NCBI GenBank assembly: GCA_027364575.1
Contig: DAHXPC010000007.1
Location: 53,438 to 117,437, forward strand
From: a bacterium
Lineage (GTDB): Bacteria > Pseudomonadota > Gammaproteobacteria > UBA6186 > Azoamicaceae
Length of the DNA: 64,000 nucleotides
Reading direction: 5' to 3'
Shown: piece after piece, positions 56,117 to 64,000 of the stretch
Layout of the letters: every line of letters starts with the position of its first letter
Numbering within the stretch: position 1 is the first letter of the stretch
Made by a program: the position numbers and the translations under genes
Notes under the pieces: model-generated
Seen by the model: the letters and a program-made list of their open reading frames with translations, nothing else
What the model was told of the DNA's origin: nothing
Databases searched by the model: none

Positions 56117-56415
56117 ATATAATCAGAAAGCTTTTAGGGGGTTTGATCCCTCAGCGCAAATCTGCAAAAATGGCGCGTGAACGTTTACAAATTGTCGTGT
56201 CTCATCAACGCAATGATGGGGGAGATGTTGATTTTCTTCCGCGTTTACGTCACGAATTGCTGACAGTGCTGTGTAAATATGTAAAGGTAGATAAAGATCA
56301 AGTGAATGTGCAATTGCAACGTATGGACAATTGCTCTGTACTTGAACTCAATATTACCTTACCTGCCCCGACTAAATCCTCGTTATCAGAACTGGATGAA
56401 GTAAAAGCAATATAA
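56113..56415 (+). CDS. minE: Cell-division topological specificity factor MinE
   Basis: A 100-residue MinE. N-terminal segment KSAKMARERLQIVVSHQRND, then FLPRLRHELLTVLCKYVKVD and a C-terminal dimerisation strand LELNITLP. The ATG at 56113 overlaps the minD TGA; an open frame extends into minD, but 56113 gives the normal MinE beginning (MNIIRKLLG). Slightly longer than E. coli MinE (88). Confidence 0.96.
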   Translation: MNIIRKLLGGLIPQRKSAKMARERLQIVVSHQRNDGGDVDFLPRLRHELLTVLCKYVKVDKDQVNVQLQRMDNCSVLELNITLPAPTKSSLSELDEVKAI

Positions 56416-56424
56416 CGCCTCAGA

Positions 56425-56456
56425 TAAGCCTAATCTAACTTTTAGGTTAGGCTTTT
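56425..56456 (+). terminator. Probable intrinsic terminator of minCDE
   Basis: Stem AAGCCTAATCTAA/TTAGGTTAGGCTT (12 Watson-Crick pairs and one mismatch or wobble) with a CTT loop, 10 bp after the minE stop, followed by a short T-run (CTTTTACC). Confidence 0.75.
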
Positions 56457-56464
56457 ACCTTACA

Positions 56465-56892
56465 GCTTGTAGTCCGCAAACACAGTATTTCATGCGATGC
56501 GTGCTCTGCTCGGTTTTGCACATTTCGCCATTCTACCCATACCCCCTGTTGTTGCAAAGCTTGGATCGTCCATCCAAGATTAAGATGCGGCGAGAGCCTT
56601 CCCGATTGACTAATGGATATACCCGAATTTCACTGCCCACCCTCATCAACGCATTTAGCACCATTTGATGGAATTTTGGCGTCTCTCCTCAGCTCACAAA
56701 AAAAATATGGGGGCATAATACCAAATTAAAGCTTTGATCCGCATACAGTAAACAATCGATTAATGCGGGATCGATAAACTCAGCATTGATAAGATTAGGC
56801 TGCTCTGCTCGAGTCGCACAAATCAATATAGGGAGTCTTTATTCTTGGGGCGTAAGGGCAAAAAGGGTTGCATAATCCATTTGCGCTATCAT
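56465..56892 (-). pseudogene. Decayed SAM-dependent methyltransferase gene
   Basis: From an ATG at 56892 with a good ribosome site (GGAGAAATA), the minus strand reads MIAQMDYATLFALTPQE then stop. It continues in frame or after shifts as LLYADQSFNLVLCPHIFF, FHQMVLNALMRVGSEIRVYP and LNLGWTIQALQQQGVWVEW ... EILCLR. These match in order the beginning and the C-terminal half of a class I methyltransferase family (LFxLTxEDL...SHFLF...FH...EVRIFPL...EMLRI). The SAM-binding middle is deleted, with at least two stops and one frameshift. Fills the gap between minE and the IS zone. Confidence 0.6.
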
Positions 56893-57036
56893 TATTTCTC
56901 CTTAAAATGAATAGTCATCTTGTTTGCAAAATGCGGTTGTATAAAAAATAAACAATCCTTCTACACCCTTAGAATAACAAGGGCTGTAGTACTTTTCCAC
57001 CAGGTTATCCACAATTCTATCCCAACTATCGGTGGA

Positions 57037-58504
57037 TAAGTTGTCGCTGTCGCGTAATTGCTTTTATTAAAAATTACAAAAAAGCAATATAAAATAAGAG
57101 GTTTTTGATAGTTTTTTTGTGCGTCATTGCAAGCTTAGGTTATGACTTATGCGTACATGCATACCCTAGAATCTATGTGCCATAAAATAGCCATCTGTCT
57201 TGCATATCCTCTTTAGTATTTTTATTTTCAAGATCTAAAATCGCCTCTCCCGTTAAATATCTCTTTAACTGCCTTAAATTAAATCCTAAAACAGATGAAT
57301 ATCCTGCACTCAAAGTTGTGGCATCTGACTTCATCCGGCTTTTGCCCATTTGCCAGCCGTGTTTTAAATGCCCGATGATGGGCTCAATACCCGCTCGCCG
57401 GTTGTGTAACTTTTCCATAACACCCATCTCAGAATAATAGTATGGTGCTTCTAACACACGATTAGGACGAGGCAGGCCAATTTCTTTCACGCGCTTGCTT
57501 TCTAACAATAGTTGATTGCTATGGGCATAATAACCTTTGTCGGTTGCAATGGACTCCAGTGTTTCTTTACCAAACAAATACTCATGTTCCATTACCATCG
57601 GTGGCAGTGATTGTGCATCTGGCATATGCAGCGATGTGCATTGGCCTACATAAACAAAATTGCCTTCTATCCGGCCTAATTGATAGGCTCTGCCAAACTC
57701 TAGTTTCTTATTCAATTTCTTTTTGTTGAAGGCATGCACATCGTAAGCATGTAAAGAATAAATATTGTCATGAATTTTTCCTTCAAATAAACGCTGGTGC
57801 AATTTATCCAACAAGCGATAACCTTGCCATTGTAATTGCTCAAATGCTCGCCTTAGGTTCCATAATTTTGGCTTTTGCAATGGCTTAACCAACAAGTAAG
57901 CATCTTTTAAAATAGGGGCCACAGCTTTAAATACCTCTCGCCATAAATCTTTTAACACTTCTTTGCAAAGTGCATCTCCTCTACGCTTTAAGTTAAAATA
58001 ATAAAGCACTACGGCTTTTATCTTTTTTAGATTAACTTGATAGGCATCTATGTTATTTCTTGAAACTTTAGCTAATGGTTTTACCAATCGTTTAGCAACG
58101 ACTGCAATTTTAACTAAAAGATTGGCAACCGCAGGATAACCAATATTGGCTTCTTGAACAGTCGAGTCAATATCAAGCTTTGTAGGATTAGCATACTTTA
58201 ATTTCGCTGCAAGAACAGCTATTAAATTGGCAATGTGGCGTTGGGTTTCAGGTTTTAAGCGAGAACGAAACTCTTCTATTTTAGTATGGTCTGGCGCATG
58301 CCAGTTTTTAATAATGCTACAGCCACAAAAAAGTCTAAAGGCAGCGTTATCCCTTAGAGTATTTTCAGCTTCCCTATCGGTAAGGTTAAAGAGTTTTTGT
58401 AATAAATAAATGCCTAAGTGAGTTCGTACTTTTAAAGAGCGCCCTACCCACCATCTTAATCGTTGGGTTTCTTTTAAATCAGGCAATATAAACTGCAATA
58501 GGTT
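57037..58504 (-). mobile_element. IS element copy A (5'-truncated, IS5/IS1182-type)
   Basis: Remnant of an insertion sequence whose 3' end (…GCGACAGCGACAACTTA on the minus strand) is shared with copy B at 62411-62433. The 5' part is cut at 58504 by the abutting IS21-type element; copy C at 63715 shows the missing first ~40 codons. Confidence 0.75.
57173..58504 (-). pseudogene. DDE transposase, N-terminally truncated (IS copy A)
   Basis: 441+ codons of a DDE transposase. The DUF772-like N-terminal helical domain has LRWWVGRSLKVRTHLG. Catalytic Asp/Glu regions: KLDIDSTVQEANIGYP, SIATDKGYYAHSN, RRAGIEPIIGHLKHG. It lacks the first ~40 residues (compare MSLNLDGFTEP... at 63715) because the coding frame stops matching exactly at the IS21 end. 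The rest is uninterrupted, so the loss is recent. Confidence 0.82.
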
Positions 58505-58724
58505 TGTGTATTACACCCCAAAACGAACGCCCATTTCACTCCAAAGCGAACACTAAATTCACTACAATTCGAACAGCGATTTCACTAACAGGTGAACACT
58601 GATTTCACCCCTAATCGAACGGGGATTTCAGTGATAACCGAACACTTTTTATAAGAAATTACTTCTCAAGATAGATTGTATAATCTATCCCCATGTTTAT
58701 TAACTAACCAATGGGGATAGGATC

Positions 58725-60254
58725 ATGAGAGGAAAGCTTTCAATGCGTAAAATTTTTGAACTATTAAGACAAAAATATGAGCTTGGATGTAGTTACCGTA
58801 GTATCGCCAGAAGTTTAAATATCAGCATCAGCACCATAGCAGAGTATATTGCTAGAGCCAAAGCTGCGGGGATTTCTTGGCCACTACCAGAGGGAATGAC
58901 TGAAGAAGATTTATACTCAAAACTTTTTCTGCCCGTTAACCACGCTGTTGAAAAACGAACACGGCCAGACTGGGAATGGGTTCATAAAGAATTAAGAAGA
59001 AAGGGAGTTACTTTATTATTGCTATGGCGTGAATATAGAGCTATTCACTCTGATGGTATTGGCTATACAAGATTTTGTGTGGAATATGCGGCCTTCACAA
59101 AATCTATCTCGCCCGTTATGCGGCAAATTCACAAAGCAGGCGAAAAATGTTTTGTAGATTATGCAGGCATGACTGTTCCTTGGATCGATATTAACACCGG
59201 GGTTATCCATGAAGCACAGATCTTTGTTGGTGCATTAGGAGCTTCCCAATTTGTTTTTGTAGAAGCAACTCATACTCAACAATTGCCAGATTGGATCCAA
59301 TCCCATGTTCGCATGTTTGAAGCATTTGGCGGTGTTACTAATATTGTCGTGCCAGATAATCTTAAAAGCGGGGTAAAAAGGGCCCATCGATATGATCCTG
59401 ACATTAATCAAAATTACCAATATTTAGGGGAACATTACGGTTTTGCTATTGTGCCCGCACGTGCCGCAGAGCCAAAGGATAAAGCGAAAGTAGAAAATGC
59501 TGTTTTGTGGGTAGAGAGGCAGATTTTAGCGCCCTTTCGTAATCAGACTTTTACCAGTTTATCTGGGATCAATAGCGAGATTAAGAAACGCTTAACGGTC
59601 ATTCACCAGCAGCTTTTCCAAAAAATGAAAGTATCTAGGCAAGAATTATATGAGACGATCGATAAACCTGCCTTAAAGCCATTGCCAACAGAGCCTTATC
59701 AATATGCAGAATGGAAAAAGGCTACCATTAATATTGATTATCATTTTGTTTTTAGTGAACACTATTATAGTGTGCCTCATGCCTATATCCATAAGTCAGT
59801 GGAAATACGGGGAACCGCAAAGACTGTGGAATGCTTTTATAAAGGGCAAAGAATAGCCTTGCATCCGCGTAGCTTTAAACGGTATGGATATTCCACTCTA
59901 TCCGAGCACATGCCAAAGGCTCATCGTGCTTATGCAGAATGGACGCCGGAACGTATACAACGATGGGCAACTAAAATTGGGCCAAACACAGCGATGTTTA
60001 TTACAAGCATGATCGCATCGCGTCCTTTCCCACAACAAGCCTATCGTGCTTGTTTAGGCGTTTTGCGTTTGGGTAAAAAATATGAAGAGAGCCGTCTTGA
60101 AAAAGCCTGTGCTAAAGGTCTTGCGGTTGGAGCTACTCGTTATCAACAGATTGAATCCATGTTAAAAAACAAATTAGAAGAAGTTGCCTTATCCCTAAAA
60201 TCCAATCCTTTACCCATTCATGAAAATGTTCGTGGCCCAAGTTATTATCAATGA
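58725..60254 (+). CDS. istA: IS21-family transposase IstA
   Basis: A 509-residue DDE transposase. N-terminal helix-turn-helix (GCSYRSIARSLNISISTIAEYI). Integrase core (~120-300) with VDYAGMTVPWIDI (Asp), VVPDNLKSGVKRA (second Asp region) and EPKDKAKVENAVLWVERQ (Glu), then the C-terminal beta-barrel. Intact length. Followed 12 bp later by istB. Confidence 0.95.
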   Translation: MRGKLSMRKIFELLRQKYELGCSYRSIARSLNISISTIAEYIARAKAAGISWPLPEGMTEEDLYSKLFLPVNHAVEKRTRPDWEWVHKELRRKGVTLLLLWREYRAIHSDGIGYTRFCVEYAAFTKSISPVMRQIHKAGEKCFVDYAGMTVPWIDINTGVIHEAQIFVGALGASQFVFVEATHTQQLPDWIQSHVRMFEAFGGVTNIVVPDNLKSGVKRAHRYDPDINQNYQYLGEHYGFAIVPARAAEPKDKAKVENAVLWVERQILAPFRNQTFTSLSGINSEIKKRLTVIHQQLFQKMKVSRQELYETIDKPALKPLPTEPYQYAEWKKATINIDYHFVFSEHYYSVPHAYIHKSVEIRGTAKTVECFYKGQRIALHPRSFKRYGYSTLSEHMPKAHRAYAEWTPERIQRWATKIGPNTAMFITSMIASRPFPQQAYRACLGVLRLGKKYEESRLEKACAKGLAVGATRYQQIESMLKNKLEEVALSLKSNPLPIHENVRGPSYYQ

Positions 60255-60266
60255 TAGGAGAAAGTT

Positions 60267-61022
60267 ATGTTAAATCAACCCACTTTAGAAAAATTACGCC
60301 AACTACGGCTTACAGGAATGGCAGAGGCATTCTCGGAACAATTGGCTCAACCCCTGCCAGATTTAGATTTTGAATCTCGATTAGGATTACTCGTTGAACG
60401 AGAATGGGCTATGAGAGAAAATCGTCGTTTAAAACGGCGTCTTGCTCAGGCAAAGTTGCAACAACCTGCTTGTGTTGAGAATATTGATTTTAAACATCCT
60501 AGAGGCCTTGAGAAAGCAAAGATTTTGGAGCTTTCTAATTGTGATTGGGTTCGTAACCACTTGTGCTTGATTATCACGGGGCCAACTGGTTGTGGGAAAA
60601 CTTACCTGGCTTGTGCATTATCACACAGAGCTTGTTTAAAAGGTTTTACAAGTCGTTATTATCGTTTGTCACGGCTTTGGCATGAATTAAAGGTAGCAAA
60701 AGCCGACGGGACTTATACAAAATGGTTAGCTCAAACTGCAAAAATTGATATCCTTGTTTTAGATGATTGGGGTTTAACTCCATTAGATGATGAACAACGC
60801 CACGATCTCCTTGAAATTTTAGATGATCGTTATCAAAAAAGCTGTACCGTGTTGACCAGTCAATTACCTATTACTTTATGGCATGAGCATCTCAATGATG
60901 CAACTTTAGCTGATGCTATTTTAGATAGATTACTTCACCAATCAGTTCGGCTGGAGTTACAGGGAGAATCACTACGCAAAAAGAATAAAAAAGCGGATCA
61001 AACGGCAACCCCGGAGGTTTAA
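60267..61022 (+). CDS. istB: IS21-family helper ATPase IstB
   Basis: A 251-residue AAA+ ATPase of the DnaC/IstB family that loads target DNA for IstA. N-terminal IstB_N (LRLTGMAEAFSEQL), Walker A LIITGPTGCGKTYLACAL, Walker B ILVLDDWGLTPLDD, sensor TSQLPITLWHEHL. Good ribosome site (ATAGGAGAAAGTT). Intact. Confidence 0.95.
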   Translation: MLNQPTLEKLRQLRLTGMAEAFSEQLAQPLPDLDFESRLGLLVEREWAMRENRRLKRRLAQAKLQQPACVENIDFKHPRGLEKAKILELSNCDWVRNHLCLIITGPTGCGKTYLACALSHRACLKGFTSRYYRLSRLWHELKVAKADGTYTKWLAQTAKIDILVLDDWGLTPLDDEQRHDLLEILDDRYQKSCTVLTSQLPITLWHEHLNDATLADAILDRLLHQSVRLELQGESLRKKNKKADQTATPEV

Positions 61023-61199
61023 TATTTTTTATTGCCCCTGGGATCAGTTGCAAAATTAGAAGGAGTTCTTAATAATAGAGCCGAGAGGTAAACCTTGATG
61101 AAAGTCGTTCGCTTAAAACTGAAATAAGTGTTCGATTAAAAGTGAAACCAACGTTCGCTTACAGACTGAAACAAGCGTTCGCTTTTAGTGAAATACACA

Positions 61200-62296
61200 T
61201 TCGTTCTCGCTGAAAGCCTGAAACCCAACGCCACATTGCCAATCTGATAACAGTTCAAGCGGCCAAATTAAAATGTGCCAATCCTGCCAAATTAGATATT
61301 GACTCAACCGTACAAGAGGCCAATATTGGCTATCCTGCAGTTGCCAACCTTTTAGTTAAAATTGCAGCCGTTGCCAAACGATTAGTCAAACCATTGGCTA
61401 AGATTGCAGATAAGAGTATTGAGACTTATCAAGTTAATCTAAAAAAGATAAAAGCCGTAGTGCTTTATTATTTTAACTTAAAGCGTAGAGGAGATGCACT
61501 TTGCAAAGAAGTGTTAAAAGATTTATGGCGAGAGGTATTTAAAGCTGTGCCCCCTATTTTAAAAGATGCTCACTTGTTGGTTAAGCTGTTGCAAAGCCCA
61601 AGGCTTTGGAACCTACGGCGAGCATTAGAGCAATTACAATGGCAAGGGTATCGCTTATTGGATAAATTACATCAGCGTTTATCTGAAGGGAAAATTCATG
61701 ACAATATTTATTCTTTACATGCTTACGACGTGCATGCCTTCAACAAAAAGAAATTAAACAAGAAACTAGAGTTTGGCAGAGCCTATCAACTAGGCAGAAT
61801 AGAAGGTAATTTTGTTTATGTAGGCCAATGCACATCGCTGCATATGCCAGATGCACAATCACTGCCACCGATGGTAATGGAACATGAGTATTTATTTGGT
61901 AAAGAAATATTAGAGTCCATTGCAACCGACAAAGGTTATTATGCCCATAGCAATCAACTATTGTTAGAAGACAAGCGTGTAAAAGAAATCTATCTACCTC
62001 GTCCTAATCGTGTTTTAGCAGCACCATACTATTATTCTGAAATGGGTGTGATGGAAAAATCACATAATAGGCGAGCAGGAATAGAGCCTCTCATCGGACA
62101 CTTAAAACATGGATGGCAAATGGGCAGAAATCGAATGAAGTCAGATGCCACAACTTTGGGTGCAGGATATTCATCTGTTTTAGGATTTAATTTAAGGCAG
62201 TTAAAGAGATATTTAACGGGAGAAGCGATTTTAGATCTTGAAAGTAAAAATACTAAAGAGGATATGCAAGACAGATGGCTATTCTATGGGACATAG
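61200..62296 (+). pseudogene. DDE transposase fragment (IS copy B)
   Basis: Starts within the FRSRLKPETQ segment without a start codon and has an in-frame TGA almost at once (CGC-TGA-AAG, where copy A has CGC-TTA-AAA). It then stays open to 62296 through DIDSTVQEANIGYP, DKGYYAHSN and RRAGIEPLIGHLKHG. Very similar to copy A. An ATG at 61394 opens a 300-residue frame, but it lacks the N-terminal domain and first catalytic Asp, so it is not functional. Confidence 0.82.
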
Positions 62297-62433
62297 GCTT
62301 AAGAGATGTGTATGTGCGCATAAGTTATGGAGTAAGCTTGCAATTACGCACAAAAAAACCATCAAAAATCCCTTATTTTATATTGCTTTTTTGTAATTTT
62401 TAATAAAAGCAATTTCGCGACAGCGACAACTTA
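61200..62433 (+). mobile_element. IS element copy B (5'-truncated)
   Basis: Second remnant of the IS5/IS1182-type element, in the opposite orientation to copy A. It begins abruptly at the IS21 right end with sequence corresponding to transposase residue ~80 and runs to the shared 3' end ...GCGACAGCGACAACTTA near 62433. Confidence 0.75.
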
Positions 62434-62450
62434 GTCGCTGTCGCGAAATT
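62411..62450. repeat. Perfect 17-bp inverted repeat at IS copy B end
   Basis: AATTTCGCGACAGCGAC (62411-62427) and its exact reverse complement (62434-62450) around AACTTA. The left arm is the 3' end of IS copy B. Copy A has the left arm (with one change) but not the right. It may be a remnant of a second IS end joined head to head, or a terminator-like structure. Confidence 0.8.
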
Positions 62451-62488
62451 AAATAAACGTGTGCGCTTATAAATTTTCGAAGGTGTTT

Positions 62489-63535
62489 TCAAATGATAAC
62501 TTTTAAAGATTTTGGTTTATTGTAATCCATAATTTTTTCCAATAGGACTTTATGCAATTTATTTCCACCTTTGTTTACTCCACTATAATGATATTGGCGC
62601 AACAAACAGACTATAGGTGGATTATTGTTCTCTAGTAGAACATTATTTCTATCATGTGCACCCGTGGCTCCGAGAAAAGCAAGTTTTTGTTTCATAAATT
62701 CTTCACGTCTAGCCTGAGTGGATTGATTCAGCGCGCTTTTGCCCACCTCTCCAATTTGATTATTCCGAACATCCAGCTTGGTTAAGGTTTGGTTGCCTGC
62801 AAGAGCAGTTGCACCCGCATCGCCAAGTTTGTTGAGACGAATATGCAAAGTAGTTAAGGTGGTATTGGCAGCAAGTGCAATAACGCCTGCATCTCCAATT
62901 TTGTTATCGAAAGCATACAAAGTAGTTAAGGTTTTGTTGTCTGCAAATGCGCTAGCGCCTGCATCTCCAATTTGGTTCTGGCTAACATCCAAAGTAGTTA
63001 AGGTGGTATTGGCAGCAAGTGCAATAGCGCCTGCATCTCCAATTTTGTTATCGCAAATATTCAAAGTAGTTAAGGTGGTATTGGCAGCAAGTGCAATAGC
63101 GCCTGCATCGCCAATTTGATTGTCTCTAACATCCAAAGAAGTTAAGGTGTGGTTGCCTGCAAGGGCTATAGCGCCTGCCTCTCCAAGGTAGATGTAACGA
63201 ATATGCAAAGTAGTTAAGGTGGTATTGGCAGCAAGTGCGCCAGCGCCCGCCTCTCCAATTTGGATGCCATCAACATTCAACGTAGTTAAGGTGGTATTGG
63301 CAGCAAGTGCAATAGCGCCTGCCTCTCGAAAGTTGTTGTGGCTAATATCCAAAGCTTTAATAGTGGGATGGGTGCTTAAAAAAGGTATTACGTACTGTAT
63401 AAGCTCTTCACCAGTAATTTCTTTCCACGTTAATTCTAAACGTTCGCTGGATAGCGCGTACCTAAAAGGCAGTCTGAATTTTTCTGGGGCATGATTAATG
63501 AGTTGTTGTTGGATATCTTCTCGTGAGCTTGACAT
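62489..63535 (-). CDS. Leucine-rich-repeat protein (ribonuclease-inhibitor-like)
   Basis: A 348-residue protein. The N-terminal ~55 residues are non-repeat. Nine or so 24-residue LRRs follow (~58-275), of the type LDVRDNQIGDAGAIALAANT, with DAGA/EAGA as in RI/NLRC-type repeats. A C-terminal unique domain (~285-348) has IVCLLRQYHYSGVNKG. No signal peptide. Such LRR proteins in intracellular bacteria often act as translocated effectors, but that is inference. The repeats are nearly identical at DNA level, suggesting recent expansion. It lies between IS copies B and C, both on the + strand. Confidence 0.88.
   Translation of the reverse strand: MSSSREDIQQQLINHAPEKFRLPFRYALSSERLELTWKEITGEELIQYVIPFLSTHPTIKALDISHNNFREAGAIALAANTTLTTLNVDGIQIGEAGAGALAANTTLTTLHIRYIYLGEAGAIALAGNHTLTSLDVRDNQIGDAGAIALAANTTLTTLNICDNKIGDAGAIALAANTTLTTLDVSQNQIGDAGASAFADNKTLTTLYAFDNKIGDAGVIALAANTTLTTLHIRLNKLGDAGATALAGNQTLTKLDVRNNQIGEVGKSALNQSTQARREEFMKQKLAFLGATGAHDRNNVLLENNNPPIVCLLRQYHYSGVNKGGNKLHKVLLEKIMDYNKPKSLKVII
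62760..63330 (-). repeat. Tandem 72-bp repeats encoding LRRs
   Basis: Direct repeats of 72 bp with shared blocks (GTAGTTAAGGTGGTATTGGC, AGCAAGTGCAATAGCGCCTG on the + strand). They code the LRRs of the protein above, and copy number may change by recombination. Confidence 0.88.
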
Positions 63536-63714
63536 GGAAACCTCGCACTTATTGAATTGTATGTAAATGCCTTTAATTATTTACATTTTGCTTAAGACTA
63601 TCATTTTTAAAATACCACCGTCAAGTTTTCCAGTTTTCTTGCTTTGCCTTTAGTAAATAGGCGTATACACCTATGATAAGCTTATATACATCTTCTTTTA
63701 GTAAGGAGTTCTCA

Positions 63715-64000
63715 ATGAGTCTAAACCTGGATGGTTTTACGGAACCTGTTGAAGGTATAACCGTTTCCTTAATAATTGCTAATAATCACCCTTTAATTAA
63801 GCTTTGCCGTGCCCTTCCCTGGGAAAACCTATTGCAACTTATCCTTCCCGATTTAAAAGAAACGAATCGACTTCGATGGTGGGTAGGGCGCCCTTTAAAA
63901 ATACGAATTCACTTAGGCATTTATTTATTACAAAAACTCTTTAACCTTACCGATAGGGAAGCCGAAAACACTTTGCATGATAATGCGGCTTTTAGACTTT
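63715..64000 (+). CDS. DDE transposase, N-terminal part (IS copy C, runs off window)
   Basis: Starts ATG at 63715 after TAAGGAGTTCTC and reads MSLNLDGFTEPVEG ... LRWWVGRPLKIRIHLGIYLL and on to the window edge. It gives the intact N-terminus of the transposase truncated in copies A and B; the overlap with A is over 85% identical by eye. Whether it is complete lies beyond the window. The left end of the element could not be located. Confidence 0.85.
   Translation, partial: MSLNLDGFTEPVEGITVSLIIANNHPLIKLCRALPWENLLQLILPDLKETNRLRWWVGRPLKIRIHLGIYLLQKLFNLTDREAENTLHDNAAFRL

Larger units (their letters stand above)
58505..61199 (+). mobile_element. IS21-family insertion sequence (complete, 2695 bp)
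   Basis: Contains istA and istB. Ends: left TGTGTATTACACCCC, right (reverse complement) TGTGTATTTCACTAA, both followed by CGAACG. Inside each end are multiple repeats of the type CGAAC...ATTTCAC, three to five per end (58505-58640 and 61100-61199), the IS21 multiple-terminal-repeat pattern. No target-site duplication: the left flank is IS copy A, the right flank IS copy B in the opposite orientation, so the element now marks a recombination junction. Confidence 0.88.

Noticed and set aside
57005..57039. DnaA-box-like TTATCCACA and a near-match nearby, as a replication origin
   Set aside because: Only one perfect box, no dnaA, gidA or rpmH nearby, no iteron cluster; the second site overlaps the IS end.
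62760..63330. Regular repeats as a CRISPR array
   Set aside because: Repeats are in frame, contiguous and without variable spacers; they encode LRRs.
62778..63494. Two + strand frames opposite the LRR gene
   Set aside because: Antisense translations of the 72-bp LRR repeats; repetitive and without start signals.

Overview
The window reads as a stretch of chromosome from an AT-rich gammaproteobacterium with an intracellular life style, most like the Legionellales/Coxiellaceae group. This is inferred from gene content, not from a marker tree. Housekeeping genes are of gammaproteobacterial type and order (mnmA-hflD, rnhA next to dnaQ, rplY-pth-ychF, minCDE, the fad genes, mlaA, minor type IV pilins). 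The intracellular signal comes from a rickettsial-type ATP/ADP translocase (22168-23754) and several proteins built from eukaryote-like repeats or folds: NB-ARC/TPR, Sel1, LRR, and a secreted protein-tyrosine-phosphatase-like protein.

Layout. 1-6400: the end of ygfZ, an abiEi/abiEii toxin-antitoxin pair, a very large NB-ARC/TPR STAND protein and a single-domain response regulator. Relics around the NB-ARC gene show that a regulator-abiEi-abiEii unit was once duplicated and that the NB-ARC gene replaced the middle of one copy. 6420-9690: lysS, prfB (with its +1 programmed frameshift) and a TetR regulator. 9691-10306: a GC-rich cluster of REP-like hairpins. 10307-16097: a fatty-acid beta-oxidation operon (fadE-fadI-fadB). 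16357-18637: lexA (apparently cleavage-defective), mnmA, hflD. 18828-26518: a small hypothetical, a kinase-less PAS-REC-HPt protein, an amino-acid permease, the ATP/ADP translocase and a RecB-like helicase. 26646-30268: the secreted pseudophosphatase, then the nuclease partner of that helicase. 30434-34253: a glycerophosphodiesterase, metN-metI and nhaD. 34672-41557: a Sel1 protein, dnaQ-rnhA, a PAS-LuxR regulator, a VWA-PurA-like gene pair, an alpha/beta hydrolase and a zinc-ribbon microprotein. 41960-44362: rplY-pth-ychF. 44369-51938: a host-attachment-family protein with a small membrane protein, an RsbU-like regulator, mlaA, an OprP-like porin and a reduced minor-pilin operon. 52101-56415: a DUF3775 protein, an M61 peptidase and minCDE. 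56465-64000: a decayed methyltransferase gene, then a mobile zone with an intact IS21-type element lying between two truncated, oppositely oriented copies of another IS, an LRR protein gene, and the start of a third copy of that IS.

Candidates for undescribed biology: the translationally coupled VWA + PurA-like pair (38258-40554), whose PurA homologue has lost the aspartate-binding loop; the NB-ARC/TPR protein whose N-terminus fits a eukaryotic myristoylation/palmitoylation signal; the secreted phosphatase-fold protein with serine in place of the catalytic cysteine; and a LexA lacking two self-cleavage residues. No CRISPR array, rRNA or tRNA gene was seen.
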